Shown here piece after piece: positions 1 through 8,264 of a stretch of DNA of 64,000 nt (position 1 is the stretch's first letter; each line of letters opens with the position of its first letter). This DNA comes from Paenibacillus dendritiformis. Its GTDB lineage: Bacteria; Bacillota; Bacilli; Paenibacillales; Paenibacillaceae. The notes under the pieces were generated by a model. It did not search any database. It saw only the letters and a list, made by a program, of their open reading frames with translations, and was not told the origin of the DNA. A program made the translations under genes and the position numbers. Where the stretch lies: NCBI RefSeq assembly GCF_021654795.1, contig NZ_AP025344.1:1798501-1862500 (forward strand). The letters run 5' to 3'.

Positions 1-520
1 ATGCCTGCGCATAAGGGGAATTGGCCATAATCGGAGCGGGCAGATGGTCTTCATAAATTTGCATATTTCCGTTCAAAAATTCGATAATCGCACAGTCGCC
101 GCTTCGATCCGCAATCAGGTAGTGCAATTTAGATGTGCTCTGGTCAATCCGAATCGTTGCCGCTGCTTGCAGCACTTCCCTGACCGTAGCGCAAGTGTCG
201 AGCATATATTGAATCCATTGCAATTCATTCACAGTATGCTTGTCATCCGCCGGGGGATGTTCCGTTGTCCACAGCGTAGTCTGCTCCACGACGAGGCCCT
301 GTTCATTCATTCCGCCATTAGGGCTTTCCTTGCCGTTCTGGGAGACGGTCAGACTGCCATAGCGGGATACCCACGTTGCAGGAAGGGCCGGCGGCAGCAT
401 AAGAGCGGTTTTGCGGATGCCTCTATGGTTTGTAAATAAGAACACACCATCGTAAATAACATCTTGATTTTTGCATACAACTATTTTTCCATCCTGATGA
501 AGTTGAAACACAGTGCTCAT
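1..520 (-). CDS. Linear amide C-N hydrolase (Ntn family), C-terminus cut by window edge
   Basis: Reading leftward from ATG at 520-518, the open frame runs off the window (about 173 residues seen). It has the pattern of choloylglycine/penicillin-V-acylase-like Ntn hydrolases: FTNHRGIRKTAL near residue 30, a conserved NGGMNEQGLVVE block, LQWIQYMLDTCATVREVL, and LHYLIADRSGDCAIIEFLNG. These enzymes cleave linear amides such as bile salts, penicillins or N-acyl homoserine lactones. The ATG overlaps the stop of the upstream regulator (TGATG), so translation is probably coupled and both share the operator-controlled promoter at 1020-1078. Odd point: family members carry Cys as the first mature residue, whereas here residue 2 is Ser (MSTVF). 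It could be a Ser-nucleophile variant or inactive. Confidence 0.8.
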   Translation of the reverse strand, partial: MSTVFQLHQDGKIVVCKNQDVIYDGVFLFTNHRGIRKTALMLPPALPATWVSRYGSLTVSQNGKESPNGGMNEQGLVVEQTTLWTTEHPPADDKHTVNELQWIQYMLDTCATVREVLQAAATIRIDQSTSKLHYLIADRSGDCAIIEFLNGNMQIYEDHLPAPIMANSPYAQA

Positions 521-1005
521 CACTCAGACTCCTTTAACATTATTTTGAGGCCGGTTACGTCTCCGCCTTCGATATGATCTAACAAAGCATGGCATAGGCG
601 AAGGGTGCTGGCATCCGCTCCTTTCACAATGGCAGCAAACCGGCTGATGATCATCTGGTGTTCTTTTTCTATCTGAAGCTGCTTCAGCTTCTCGCGATAG
701 GCTTCCATATCCGTTCCATCTTCCGCATGTTCTAATAATCGGGTGAGGAACAGAATTTGAATATTTATTTTCATATCGACCGTCAAGTCTTTCAAATAAA
801 AGTCATCATCGACGAGGATTGCGGCATCCATGTTGAAATAATTTCCTAAGGCATGAAGCCGCTCTTTTGGCACAGGCCGTCTCTTTTTGATCCAATCGGA
901 AAATTGTTGAGGGGTTATTTTTACCTCTTTACATACATTGGTATATGAAACTTGATGAAGGAGAGCAAGGTATTGCAACGTTGTCATCGTTGGAACGGAA
1001 TCCAT
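520..1005 (-). CDS. Helix-turn-helix (XRE-like) transcriptional regulator, probable autorepressor
   Basis: Encodes 161 residues with an N-terminal helix-turn-helix (SYTNVCKEVKITPQQFSDWI, about residues 19-38) of the lambda-repressor/XRE type, followed by a helical domain of about 100 residues that I cannot assign. The frame is open back to a GTG at 1014, but the AAAGGAG at 1015-1021 sits only one base from that GTG and 8 bases from ATG 1005, so ATG is preferred. Two perfect 17-bp palindromes lie directly upstream and overlap the promoter, which suggests autoregulation. The stop overlaps the start of the Ntn hydrolase, so this is a two-gene unit in which the regulator probably controls the hydrolase, perhaps in response to its substrate (inference). 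Confidence 0.75.
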   Translation of the reverse strand: MDSVPTMTTLQYLALLHQVSYTNVCKEVKITPQQFSDWIKKRRPVPKERLHALGNYFNMDAAILVDDDFYLKDLTVDMKINIQILFLTRLLEHAEDGTDMEAYREKLKQLQIEKEHQMIISRFAAIVKGADASTLRLCHALLDHIEGGDVTGLKIMLKESE

Positions 1006-1019
1006 CGGGCACACTCCTT

Positions 1020-1077
1020 TGACATAAAATATGTCATGCGTATAGGTTTCATTATATTTGTGACATATTTTATGTCA
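1020..1077 (-). promoter_or_regulatory. Two 17-bp palindromic operators flanking the regulator's transcription start
   Basis: TGACATAAAATATGTCA (1020-1036) and TGACATATTTTATGTCA (1061-1077) have the same perfect 7-bp arms (TGACATA/TATGTCA) and are reverse complements of each other. Their centres are 41 bp apart, about four helical turns. The upstream copy covers the -35 box and most of the spacer; the downstream copy covers the start of the message and the ribosome-binding site. Expected target of the adjacent HTH protein. Confidence 0.75.
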
Positions 1078-1078
1078 A
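1051..1078 (-). promoter_or_regulatory. Sigma-A promoter of the regulator/Ntn-hydrolase unit
   Basis: On the minus strand TTGACA (1078-1073) and TATAAT (1056-1051) are separated by 16 bp. Both boxes match consensus. The -35 lies inside the upstream palindrome, so repressor binding would block polymerase. Confidence 0.75.
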
Positions 1079-1110
1079 GCGTGTGATTCAAGAGATGGAA
1101 GGCAAAACAC

Positions 1111-1145
1111 AAAAAAACCAAGCCCTGAAGATCAGGAGCCTGGTT
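1111..1145 (-). terminator. Possible intrinsic terminator, leftward
   Basis: Imperfect stem AACCA-G-C-CCTGA with TCAGG-GC-TGGTT on the other side (1116-1145), followed leftward by seven T residues on the minus strand (1117-1111). No minus-strand gene lies just upstream, so it may insulate the operon from antisense transcription out of helD. The rest of 1078-1294 holds no gene that I can see. Confidence 0.35.
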
Positions 1146-1294
1146 CGTACATGACAGGAAAAAATTAGGTCATTCGTATGTCCTTTTTTGGACCCACGAT
1201 AAAGATATAATACTACAAAGAAAAGGTTAAGTCTATATTTTTTTTGGTTTTTCTCTATACTTATCGGTATTCTCAGTAGAAAAGAGGGACCCAA

Positions 1295-3361
1295 ATGATC
1301 ACGAATAGTACGGAAGCGGAAGAAAGAGAGCATTTAGGCAGGACGTTGTCACAGCTCCGGACTGCGCTGCAGGCGATCGAACATAAGATAAGCGCTGCCC
1401 GCCAAGACATCATCGAAGCGAAAAAATATGTCTGGACCAACCTGTCTCAACTTGATCCGGCCGAAAGAGCAGCGAACCGAGTGGACATATCGCTAACCAT
1501 CGATCACGGGGAAAAGGCGGTTGAAAAACAAAGAAGACTCCGCAAATTGCTGGATGCCCCTTATTTCGGCAGAGTTGACTTCGCTGCTGACGACGCGGCG
1601 GAAAGCGGCACGTACTATATCGGGGTCCATTCCTTCAGTGACGAAGACAGCCAACAGAATGTCATTTATGATTGGCGTTCCCCGATTGCCGGCATATTTT
1701 ATGATTTTCAGATCGGCAGGGCCGGTTATTCCTCTCCCGGAGGCGACATCGAGGGGGAACTTCAGGTCAAGAGGCAGTATAAAATCAAAGACGGCGCAAT
1801 GGAGTATATGCTCGAAAGCGATATGAACATCCGTGACGAGGTGCTGCAAAAAGAACTCAGCCGCACTTCGGATGAGAGAATGAAACATATTGCGGCCACC
1901 ATTCAGAAGGAGCAAAATGCAATCATCCGCAATGAGCATTCCCATGAGCTGATCATTCAAGGGGTTGCCGGCTCCGGGAAAACCTCTGTCGCGCTGCACC
2001 GGATTGCCTTCCTCTTGTATCGGTATAAAGGAACGTTAACGTCGCAAAATATATTGATTCTCTCTCCGAACAAAGTGTTTTCCGACTATATTTCCAATGT
2101 GCTGCCGGAGTTGGGGGAAGAAAACATCATGGAGATGGGCTTTGAAGAGCTTGCCGCCAGGGAGCTGAAGGGCGTATGCGAGTTTCAGACCTTCAACGAG
2201 CAGGTGGCGGAGCTTGCGGCCTCGGCAGAGGAAGCGGTGATTGAGCGTATCCGAAGCAAAGCCCGCATTGATTTTGTGCATGAGCTGGAACGTTTTGCAG
2301 CGCATGTGGGCGAGACCTATTTCGAACCAAGCGATATATCACTCGATAATGTGCAGGTAACCAAAGAGGAGCTACAGAGCGCCTATCAAGCGGCCGGCAA
2401 GCTGCCATTCACGCAACGGGCGGCAAAAACGGCGGCGATGGTTGCGGGAAGCGCCCGGGATAAATATGGACAAAAGCTAAAGCCCGCGGCGGTTCATAAA
2501 ATCAAATCGGCGGTCAAAAAGATGTGCCGTACGCAAAATATGCTTGTCATTTATAAAGATTTCTATGATTATATGGGCAAGCCGGAATGGTTCAAGCTCA
2601 AAAAACCGAAAATGCTTGAGTTTTCGGATGTGTTTCCACTCGTTTATTTGAAGCTTCTCTTGGAAGGGGCAGCCGATTATCAAGATATCAAGCATGTCGT
2701 CATCGATGAAATGCAGGACTACACCGCTGTGCAGTATGCCGTGCTATCGCGCCTGTTCCCCTGCAAGAAGACGATTCTCGGAGACAGCAGCCAATCCGTT
2801 AATCCCTACTCGTCGTCATCGATAACCGGGATCAGGCAGGTTTTTCCCGAAGCCGATACAGTCGAACTCTTAAAAAGCTACCGCTCAACGCTGGAGATTC
2901 TCCGCTTCGCCCAGCACATCAACCCTCAGAGCAAGATGATACCGATGGAGCGTCATGGCGCCTTCCCTCAGATCAAAAAATCCGGGAGCCGGGATGGCGA
3001 ATGGGCTCATATCATTCAAACGATAAGCGGCTTTCTGGAATCGGAGCATCGCTCATTAGGCATTGTATGCAAGACGCAGGCTCAGGCGGAGCTTCTCTAT
3101 GCAAAGATAAGGGATGTTCACCATGATATCTTTCTCCTCGATTTCAGCAGCGATCAATTTCATGAAGGAATTATCGTGGCTTCCTCGCATATGGCCAAAG
3201 GATTGGAGTTCGATCACGTTCTCGTGCCTTTTAGCGACGCCGGGAATTACAGGACAGAGATGGACCGGGGCTTGCTGTACATCGCCTGCACGAGAGCCAT
3301 GCATATGCTGACGCTCACTTATTCGGGAGAAGCTTCTCCGCTGCTGCCGGAATGGGCATAG
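1295..3361 (+). CDS. helD: HelD-like RNA polymerase recycling motor ATPase
   Basis: 688 residues, a UvrD/Rep-type superfamily 1 ATPase. An N-terminal coiled-coil arm (residues 5-95) is followed by YDWRSPIAGIFYDF (about 130-143), typical of HelD. Walker A GVAGSGKT is at 223-230, Walker B VVIDEMQDYTAVQYA near 470 and LKSYRST near 528; a late TRAM motif IACTRAMHMLTL lies near the C-terminus. Bacillus HelD binds RNA polymerase, inserts arms into both channels and uses ATP to free stalled enzyme from nucleic acid; some members give rifampicin tolerance. The RBS AGAGGGA is 5 bases before ATG. It appears monocistronic. The family call is firm; the physiological role is inferred from family. Confidence 0.9.
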   Translation: MITNSTEAEEREHLGRTLSQLRTALQAIEHKISAARQDIIEAKKYVWTNLSQLDPAERAANRVDISLTIDHGEKAVEKQRRLRKLLDAPYFGRVDFAADDAAESGTYYIGVHSFSDEDSQQNVIYDWRSPIAGIFYDFQIGRAGYSSPGGDIEGELQVKRQYKIKDGAMEYMLESDMNIRDEVLQKELSRTSDERMKHIAATIQKEQNAIIRNEHSHELIIQGVAGSGKTSVALHRIAFLLYRYKGTLTSQNILILSPNKVFSDYISNVLPELGEENIMEMGFEELAARELKGVCEFQTFNEQVAELAASAEEAVIERIRSKARIDFVHELERFAAHVGETYFEPSDISLDNVQVTKEELQSAYQAAGKLPFTQRAAKTAAMVAGSARDKYGQKLKPAAVHKIKSAVKKMCRTQNMLVIYKDFYDYMGKPEWFKLKKPKMLEFSDVFPLVYLKLLLEGAADYQDIKHVVIDEMQDYTAVQYAVLSRLFPCKKTILGDSSQSVNPYSSSSITGIRQVFPEADTVELLKSYRSTLEILRFAQHINPQSKMIPMERHGAFPQIKKSGSRDGEWAHIIQTISGFLESEHRSLGIVCKTQAQAELLYAKIRDVHHDIFLLDFSSDQFHEGIIVASSHMAKGLEFDHVLVPFSDAGNYRTEMDRGLLYIACTRAMHMLTLTYSGEASPLLPEWA

Positions 3362-3477
3362 ACCATGGGGATATATGACAGAATGAAGGGATGTTCCCGG
3401 AAGCCATCGTCTAACCCGGCGTAAAACTGCGATTCAATTTTGATATATACAATATAGGAAGAAAGAAGGGGATCGCA

Positions 3478-4002
3478 TTGCAAAAACAAAGCTTCGGCGG
3501 CATGCTGCTCATTGCCGCAGGGTCACTGATCATTCTGATGCATATGCTGCAGAACGGAGAAATGAGGCTAAGTGATCCGGGATACGTGTTCGGGTATTTT
3601 TGGCCCGCCATTTTTGTCATTCCGCTCGGCATTTTATTTCATGTCATGTACTTCGGCATGACCCGGGGAAGGGCGCCGGGGCTGCTTATTCCCGGCGGCA
3701 TTCTGTGCATGGCTGGAGTCGTCTGCCAGATCTCGATGCTGTTCGACGCATGGTCCTGGATGTGGCCGGGCTTCCCGTTAGCCGTAGCCTTCGGCTTGTT
3801 CGAGTTCTATCTGTTCAGCGGCCGCAACAAATGGCTTCTTATTCCTATTTATATTTTAGGCAGCATGTCCGTCATCTTCTTCCTTCTGTTCGGCATCGGA
3901 ACGGTGATCGGGGCTGCCGGGGGCAGTTCGCTCGCCGCGATGCTGCTTATCGTAGCGGGATTGTATGTCATTTTGCGCCGCAAGCACGGCGTGCTTGATT
4001 GA
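3478..4002 (+). CDS. Small polytopic membrane protein, function unknown
   Basis: 174 residues starting at TTG with a good upstream AAGGGG. Hydrophobic segments at about residues 7-25, 37-60, 70-88, 95-112, 118-140 and 143-165 suggest five or six membrane helices. The N-terminal pair (MLLIAAGSLIILMHML, then YFWPAIFVIPLGILF) resembles LiaF/LiaI-type or DUF5668 envelope-stress membrane modules, but there is no diagnostic motif. There is no linked partner gene; a 117-bp gap separates it from helD. Confidence 0.6.
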   Translation: MQKQSFGGMLLIAAGSLIILMHMLQNGEMRLSDPGYVFGYFWPAIFVIPLGILFHVMYFGMTRGRAPGLLIPGGILCMAGVVCQISMLFDAWSWMWPGFPLAVAFGLFEFYLFSGRNKWLLIPIYILGSMSVIFFLLFGIGTVIGAAGGSSLAAMLLIVAGLYVILRRKHGVLD

Positions 4003-4135
4003 CGCGCCGTTCCCGGCCAGAACGTCTGCAGCTCCGGGTCATTCACTCCGCCTAAGCTGCAGTATCACCACTCTAGTTCCTTGCTCCACAAAAGCTGGAA
4101 CATTTCTCGCACCTCTGATCATCTTGCTCTACCAA

Positions 4136-4320
4136 TCCTGCAAGAAAGCAGCAATTTTATTGACACGAGGTTGCGAAAAATAGGATTGCTGCAAAAATAC
4201 AGCAATTCCTCCACGGCAAGGCGCAGAGAGCGTTCAAAGTGGGGAAATGCTGCAGTTTTGCAGGATTTTCCCGGAATTTCGCCTCTTAAGGCTAAAAATG
4301 CTGCGCCTGTGCAGCATTTT
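4136..4320 (+). repeat. Cluster of GCTGCA/TGCAGC inverted-repeat elements in a gene-free stretch
   Basis: The 4003-4548 stretch has no convincing gene. It holds at least four variants of one short element: an A/T-rich core flanked by GCTGCA or TGCAGC words (near 4136, 4184-4208, 4247-4266 and 4295-4320). The last is a perfect hairpin, AAAATGCTGC / GCAGCATTTT with a 6-base loop, and could act as a bidirectional terminator. Related words recur at 18640-18750 and near 57790, so this looks like a dispersed intergenic repeat family. Confidence 0.5.
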
Positions 4321-4419
4321 CATGCGGGACCAGCTCATGCGGGACCAGCTCGCTGCAAGCGCAGACCAGCTTGCCCTAACGCTGTTCTGCCTTCCCCGCC
4401 CCGCCATTCCTAACAAAAA

Positions 4420-4447
4420 GACTGTCGACCGGACTTTGTCGACAGTC
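4420..4447 (-). terminator. Strong hairpin with leftward T-run
   Basis: A perfect 10-bp stem GACTGTCGAC / GTCGACAGTC with an 8-base loop. On the minus strand it is followed by TTTTTGTT, so it would stop leftward transcription. A second perfect hairpin, GCCGCC-TCGCGA-GGCGGC followed by CTTT, lies just to the right (4452-4469) and would act rightward. Together they isolate the Rrf2 gene from its left neighbours. Confidence 0.6.
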
Positions 4448-4495
4448 TGGAGCCGCCTCGCGAGGCGGCCTTTGACATGCCTGCAAGAGGCCGCA

Positions 4496-4525
4496 TTGAC
4501 AATGAGCGCCAGTTGTAACTATAAT
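4496..4525 (+). promoter_or_regulatory. Sigma-A promoter of the Rrf2 regulator
   Basis: TTGACA (4496-4501) and TATAAT (4520-4525), both perfect, with an 18-bp spacer, ending 23 bp before the ATG. The short leader leaves room for autoregulation over the promoter, usual for Rrf2 proteins. Confidence 0.75.
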
Positions 4526-4548
4526 GGTTGCATGAAAGGGTGAGCCGA

Positions 4549-4989
4549 ATGAAGATTAGCAGCCGGTTTAGTGTGGCCGTTCATATCCTGTCCCTGCTGA
4601 CGTTGGAGCCGCAAGCTCATCATACCTCCGAATGGCTGGCCGGTAGCGTGAACACGAATCCGGTGGTCATTCGCAGAGTGACCTCCCAGTTGAAGAAGGC
4701 CGGTCTGGTGGCGGTCCGCCCCGGAACGGGCGGGGCCGCCTTGGTGCGTCCGGCGGGCGAGATTACGCTCCTCGATGTGTACCGCGCCGTGGAAGCGGTC
4801 GAGGAAGGGGAATTGTTCGGCATGCATGAGCATCCGAATCCGCAGTGTCCGGTCGGCGCCAATATCGAAGCGGTGCTGCAGCTCATCACGGCCCAGGCGC
4901 AATCCGCAATGGAACGCGTACTGGAAGGGGTTACGCTGGAGCAGGTCGCCCTGAATCTGAAAAGGCACATCAATGCGGAAGAGGAATAA
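4549..4989 (+). CDS. Rrf2 family transcriptional regulator (YwnA-like)
   Basis: 146 residues with the Rrf2 winged helix: MKISSRFSVAVHILSLL, SEWLAGSVNTNPVVIRRVTSQLKKAGLV (recognition region about 28-55) and RPGTGGAALVRPAGEITLLDVYRAVE. Only one Cys (in PQCPVG, near residue 97) remains where IscR/NsrR-type members carry three iron-sulfur ligands, so it belongs to the cluster-free YwnA/CymR-like branch. The frame is open from a TTG at 4528, but AAAGGG before ATG 4549 fixes the start. It is monocistronic between its own promoter and terminator. The target and signal are unknown. Confidence 0.85.
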   Translation: MKISSRFSVAVHILSLLTLEPQAHHTSEWLAGSVNTNPVVIRRVTSQLKKAGLVAVRPGTGGAALVRPAGEITLLDVYRAVEAVEEGELFGMHEHPNPQCPVGANIEAVLQLITAQAQSAMERVLEGVTLEQVALNLKRHINAEEE

Positions 4990-5015
4990 CACGAGAGAAA
5001 TGTATGGTGTCAGAC

Positions 5016-5054
5016 ATGCATGGCGGCAGCGGATAGCCCCCATGCATTTTTTTT
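5016..5054 (+). terminator. Intrinsic terminator of the Rrf2 gene
   Basis: ATGCATGG (5016-5023) pairs with CCATGCAT (5040-5047), followed directly by eight T residues. Confidence 0.8.
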
Positions 5055-5185
5055 CGGCAGAACAGATGGTAAATTATAGGTCTAACTACCCAATTATTAG
5101 GTCTTAGATAGATTGATCTAAAATATTTGTCGAATCAACACGATATATATTTATGGATTTTCACGAGGAAGAAATACGGAAATAG

Positions 5186-5211
5186 TAAAACGGCCATCTA
5201 ACCGCCGATTC
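5186..5211 (+). promoter_or_regulatory. Sigma-D (flagellar/chemotaxis) promoter
   Basis: TAAA (5186-5189), a 14-bp spacer and GCCGATTC (5204-5211) match the sigma-D consensus TAAA-N14/15-GCCGATAT except at the last two bases. It lies about 55 bp before the chemoreceptor start, where a motility-regulon promoter is expected. Confidence 0.75.
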
Positions 5212-5266
5212 ATATTGGATGAGAGACGCCCGTATTTTTCCTGCTTACATCTAAGGGGGCGAACAC

Positions 5267-7012
5267 ATGAGAAACAAGAGTTTAGTATTTAAATCGGTGT
5301 TGGTGCTGTCCGCGCTGATTACGATTATGTCGGTTGTGTTTACCAGCTTTTCCTATATCTCCGAACGAGGCATCTATTATGATGAGCTGTTAAATGTACA
5401 TACTTCGCTTGATCAGCAAATTACGTTGGAGATCGAAGGCATTGCCAAGGCACAGGAAAAAATGAAAATGATGAGTTATGACCAGTATATGGAAGATCAA
5501 GAAATGGATTGGATCCAGACGAATTTGGAGGGCATGACTCGCGAGGGGTATATTTCCAATACCTATCTCATTAAGCCGGAACTGATCGAAAAAGAAGGAA
5601 AAGTGTTTATGTCGGTCATCCAGGCGAATAATAACATGATCGAACATGGCAACAAGCCGCTTAGCGACGTAGAGATGACGGAAGAATTCCGCCAGGCTTA
5701 TTATGACATGAAGAATGATGGTATCGGTATCTCTAAAGTATACGCCGATTCGATGGGCGAATGGATTACGATATTATCTCCGATTGAAGATAAACAAAAT
5801 AAAACGATTGCGCTCTTGGGCATCGACTTCAGCTATTCGAAAATAAATAACGATCTAAATCAGATGATGTGGAGAAATATAGCCGTCGGCGCCGTGACCG
5901 GCATTGCTTTTATCCTCCTTATCCTGTGGCTTATCCGCAAGACTATCCGTCCGTTGAATGAGTTGGCGCAGCTGGCCAAGCGGGCGGCCAAGGGCGATTT
6001 GACGGTCCAGATCCCGGTTACTTCGCGGGATGAAATCGGCATGCTGTCAACCAGCTTCAATGAGATGATAACCGATATCCGCGAGCTGATCGGAAGCATG
6101 AAGGAGACGACAAGCCACGTGACAGAGGCTTCGAACCATCTGACCGTCATCTCTCAGCAGACGGCCCAATCGACGCACGAGATCTCGAGCGCCATTCAAG
6201 AGGTGGCGTCCGGTTCGGAGACGCAGCTGACGGGAACGGAAGAGAGCAAGATCGCGATGGGCGAGATGGCTGTCGGCATCCAGCGGATTGCGGAATCGGC
6301 ATCGAACGTGTCCGAATACAGCGTGGCGGCCGCTCAAGCCGCGAAGCAGGGGAATGAAGTCGTTCGGCAGACGATCGCACAGATGAACAGCATTCACTCT
6401 TCCGTGAATGAGTCGGTCTCGATGGTGCGGAAGCTGGCCGAGCAATCCAATGAGATCGAGCAGATTGTGTCGGTCATCGGCAATCTTGCCACGCAGACGA
6501 ATCTGTTGGCGCTGAACGCCTCGATTGAAGCGGCCCGCGCCGGCGAGCATGGCCGGGGCTTCGGGGTCGTCGCGAAGGAAGTGCGATCGCTCGCCGAGCA
6601 AGCGAAGGTATCGACGGAGCAGATCGCGGAGCTGCTGCAATCCGTCGTAGCGAGCACGAGACATGTGGCCGGCACGATGGAATCGGCGGCGGCGGATGTG
6701 CAGGAAGGGACGCAGATCGTGCAGGTGGCCGGCGAGACCTTCCAAAATTTATGGAATTCTATCCAGGAAGTATCCGATCAAATTCAAGAAGTGTCCGCGG
6801 CTTCGGAAGAAATGTCTGCCGGCAGCGAGCAGGTAGCCGCGGTCCTCGATAACCTGGCCGAGATCGCGAAGAACGCCTCCGAGAGCTCGCAGAGCGTGGC
6901 CGCTTCCTCCGAGGAGCAGCTGGCCATTGTGGAGGAGATCGCCGATTCCGCGGCGGTAATGAGCGGCAAAATGAAAGAGCTGGATCAGGAAATGAAGAAA
7001 TTTACCATCTAA
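5267..7012 (+). CDS. Methyl-accepting chemotaxis protein
   Basis: 581 residues. TM1 spans about 8-30 and TM2 about 202-221 ([19 protein letters not shown]). Between them is an extracellular sensor of about 170 residues with Cache-like features (YFDELL-type start, [12 protein letters not shown] region). A HAMP domain follows ([20 protein letters not shown]), then a long cytoplasmic coiled coil with the invariant hairpin tip, [20 protein letters not shown] and [17 protein letters not shown], which contacts CheA/CheW. The ligand is unknown. RBS AAGGGGG lies before ATG. It stands alone between a sigma-D promoter and a strong terminator, the usual pattern for orphan receptors of the motility regulon. 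Confidence 0.92.
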   Translation: MRNKSLVFKSVLVLSALITIMSVVFTSFSYISERGIYYDELLNVHTSLDQQITLEIEGIAKAQEKMKMMSYDQYMEDQEMDWIQTNLEGMTREGYISNTYLIKPELIEKEGKVFMSVIQANNNMIEHGNKPLSDVEMTEEFRQAYYDMKNDGIGISKVYADSMGEWITILSPIEDKQNKTIALLGIDFSYSKINNDLNQMMWRNIAVGAVTGIAFILLILWLIRKTIRPLNELAQLAKRAAKGDLTVQIPVTSRDEIGMLSTSFNEMITDIRELIGSMKETTSHVTEASNHLTVISQQTAQSTHEISSAIQEVASGSETQLTGTEESKIAMGEMAVGIQRIAESASNVSEYSVAAAQAAKQGNEVVRQTIAQMNSIHSSVNESVSMVRKLAEQSNEIEQIVSVIGNLATQTNLLALNASIEAARAGEHGRGFGVVAKEVRSLAEQAKVSTEQIAELLQSVVASTRHVAGTMESAAADVQEGTQIVQVAGETFQNLWNSIQEVSDQIQEVSAASEEMSAGSEQVAAVLDNLAEIAKNASESSQSVAASSEEQLAIVEEIADSAAVMSGKMKELDQEMKKFTI

Positions 7013-7048
7013 GCCACAATCCGAAACGAAAGAAGCCAGTCAACACAC

Positions 7049-7095
7049 AAACCTCCGTGAAGGCAGACATGCGCCTGCGGAGGTTTGCGTTTTTT
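7049..7095 (+). terminator. Intrinsic terminator of the chemoreceptor gene
   Basis: AAACCTCCG (7049-7057) pairs with CGGAGGTTT (7078-7086); T-run GCGTTTTTT ends at 7095. Confidence 0.8.
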
Positions 7096-7207
7096 AGGAT
7101 CACAGCCGCTTGCAATGAAGAGCGCCCCGTGACATGCTCATACTAGCGTCGCGCGCCATCCTTGGCGCAGGATGCGAATCCGACAAGCTGCATAAGGAGG
7201 ACATACG

Positions 7208-7996
7208 ATGAATCGGATGTTGCTATGGCCGCAAGGCGCGCCATTATCCATGGGGGAGGCGGCGGAAGCGGGACCGGCTCTCTGCCTTTTCCCGGCGCGC
7301 GGTTCGGAGCCTGCGGGGGCGGTCATCATCTGCCCCGGAGGCGGATACGGCTTCAAGGCGGAGCATGAGGGGGCCCCGGTCGCGGAATGGCTGAACTCGC
7401 TCGGAATTCACGCCTTCGTGCTCGACTACCGGGTGCACCCTTACCGCCATCCGGCGCCGCTGCTCGACGCCCAGCGCGCCATTCGCCTCGTGCGCAGCCA
7501 AGCCCGGGCGTGGAACATCCGGCCGGATCGGGTCGGCATTCTCGGCTTCTCGGCAGGCGGGCATCTCGCCTCTACGGCAGGGACCCGCTATGACCTGGGC
7601 GCACCGCATGCCGCCGACCCGATCGACCGGGAGAGCTGCCGCCCCGATGCGATGGTGCTCTGCTACCCGGTCATCACGATGGGCGAGACCGGGCATTCCG
7701 GCTCGCGCGAGAATCTGCTCGGCCCTAATGCGGATCCGCAGCTTATCGACGCGCTGTCCAACGAACGCCATGTGACGGAAGACACGCCGCCTGCCTTCTT
7801 GTGGCATACGGCCGAGGACGATGTGAAGGTCGAGAACAGTCTCCAGTTCGCCTTGTCGCTCAGCCGGAAGGCGGTCCCCTTCGATCTGCATGTCTACGAC
7901 AAGGGGCCGCATGGATTAGGGCTGGCCGTGTCCGACCCGTACGTCGGCAGCTGGACGGCCCAATGCGGGAAGTGGCTGAAGAAGCTCGGCTTCTAA
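7208..7996 (+). CDS. Alpha/beta hydrolase, acetyl-xylan-esterase/BD-FAE-like
   Basis: 262 residues, no signal peptide. Oxyanion-hole motif PGGGYGF (about 41-47), nucleophile elbow GFSAGGH (Ser near 118), acid in HTAEDDV (near 201) and base His in DKGPHGLG (near 236), in the order seen in cytoplasmic carbohydrate esterases and the BD-FAE group. RBS AAGGAGG 7 bases before ATG. It probably deacetylates short-chain esters or sugar esters; the substrate cannot be read from sequence. Single gene ending in a UUCG-loop terminator. Confidence 0.85.
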   Translation: MNRMLLWPQGAPLSMGEAAEAGPALCLFPARGSEPAGAVIICPGGGYGFKAEHEGAPVAEWLNSLGIHAFVLDYRVHPYRHPAPLLDAQRAIRLVRSQARAWNIRPDRVGILGFSAGGHLASTAGTRYDLGAPHAADPIDRESCRPDAMVLCYPVITMGETGHSGSRENLLGPNADPQLIDALSNERHVTEDTPPAFLWHTAEDDVKVENSLQFALSLSRKAVPFDLHVYDKGPHGLGLAVSDPYVGSWTAQCGKWLKKLGF

Positions 7997-8079
7997 CCGG
8001 CCCGCAAGAGGGCCAGACAGGAGAGAACCGCCGCCGGCGCGTCGCGGCCGCGCGGGTTGGAGGCGCGAATGGGAGAGGG

Positions 8080-8103
8080 GCGGCTGCTTCGGCAGCCGCT
8101 TTT
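8080..8103 (+). terminator. UUCG-loop terminator of the esterase gene
   Basis: Perfect 8-bp stem GCGGCTGC / GCAGCCGC closed by TTCG and followed by TTTT. Confidence 0.85.
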
Positions 8104-8264
8104 CCATGCGATATGACATATTGCGACGAGATATGACAAAACGATGGACAAGGAAGCCGGTAAAGGGTATAAAGAGAAAAAGAACTATGCAAGCAGTTCG
8201 GACTTACGATGACGTCAATGGGATGACCCGCCTGTCCGTTACCTATAGAAGGAGGCACGCCGTC

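Noticed and set aside
1088-1333. 81-codon leftward ORF before helD
   Set aside because: Overlaps the helD promoter and start; composition is non-coding and there is no RBS.
8106-8264. Extra 53 N-terminal codons of the GGDEF-EAL protein, or a cyclic-di-GMP riboswitch there
   Set aside because: The stretch lacks a good RBS at its start and I see no GEMM riboswitch core; the strong AGAAGGAGG before TTG 8265 is a better start.
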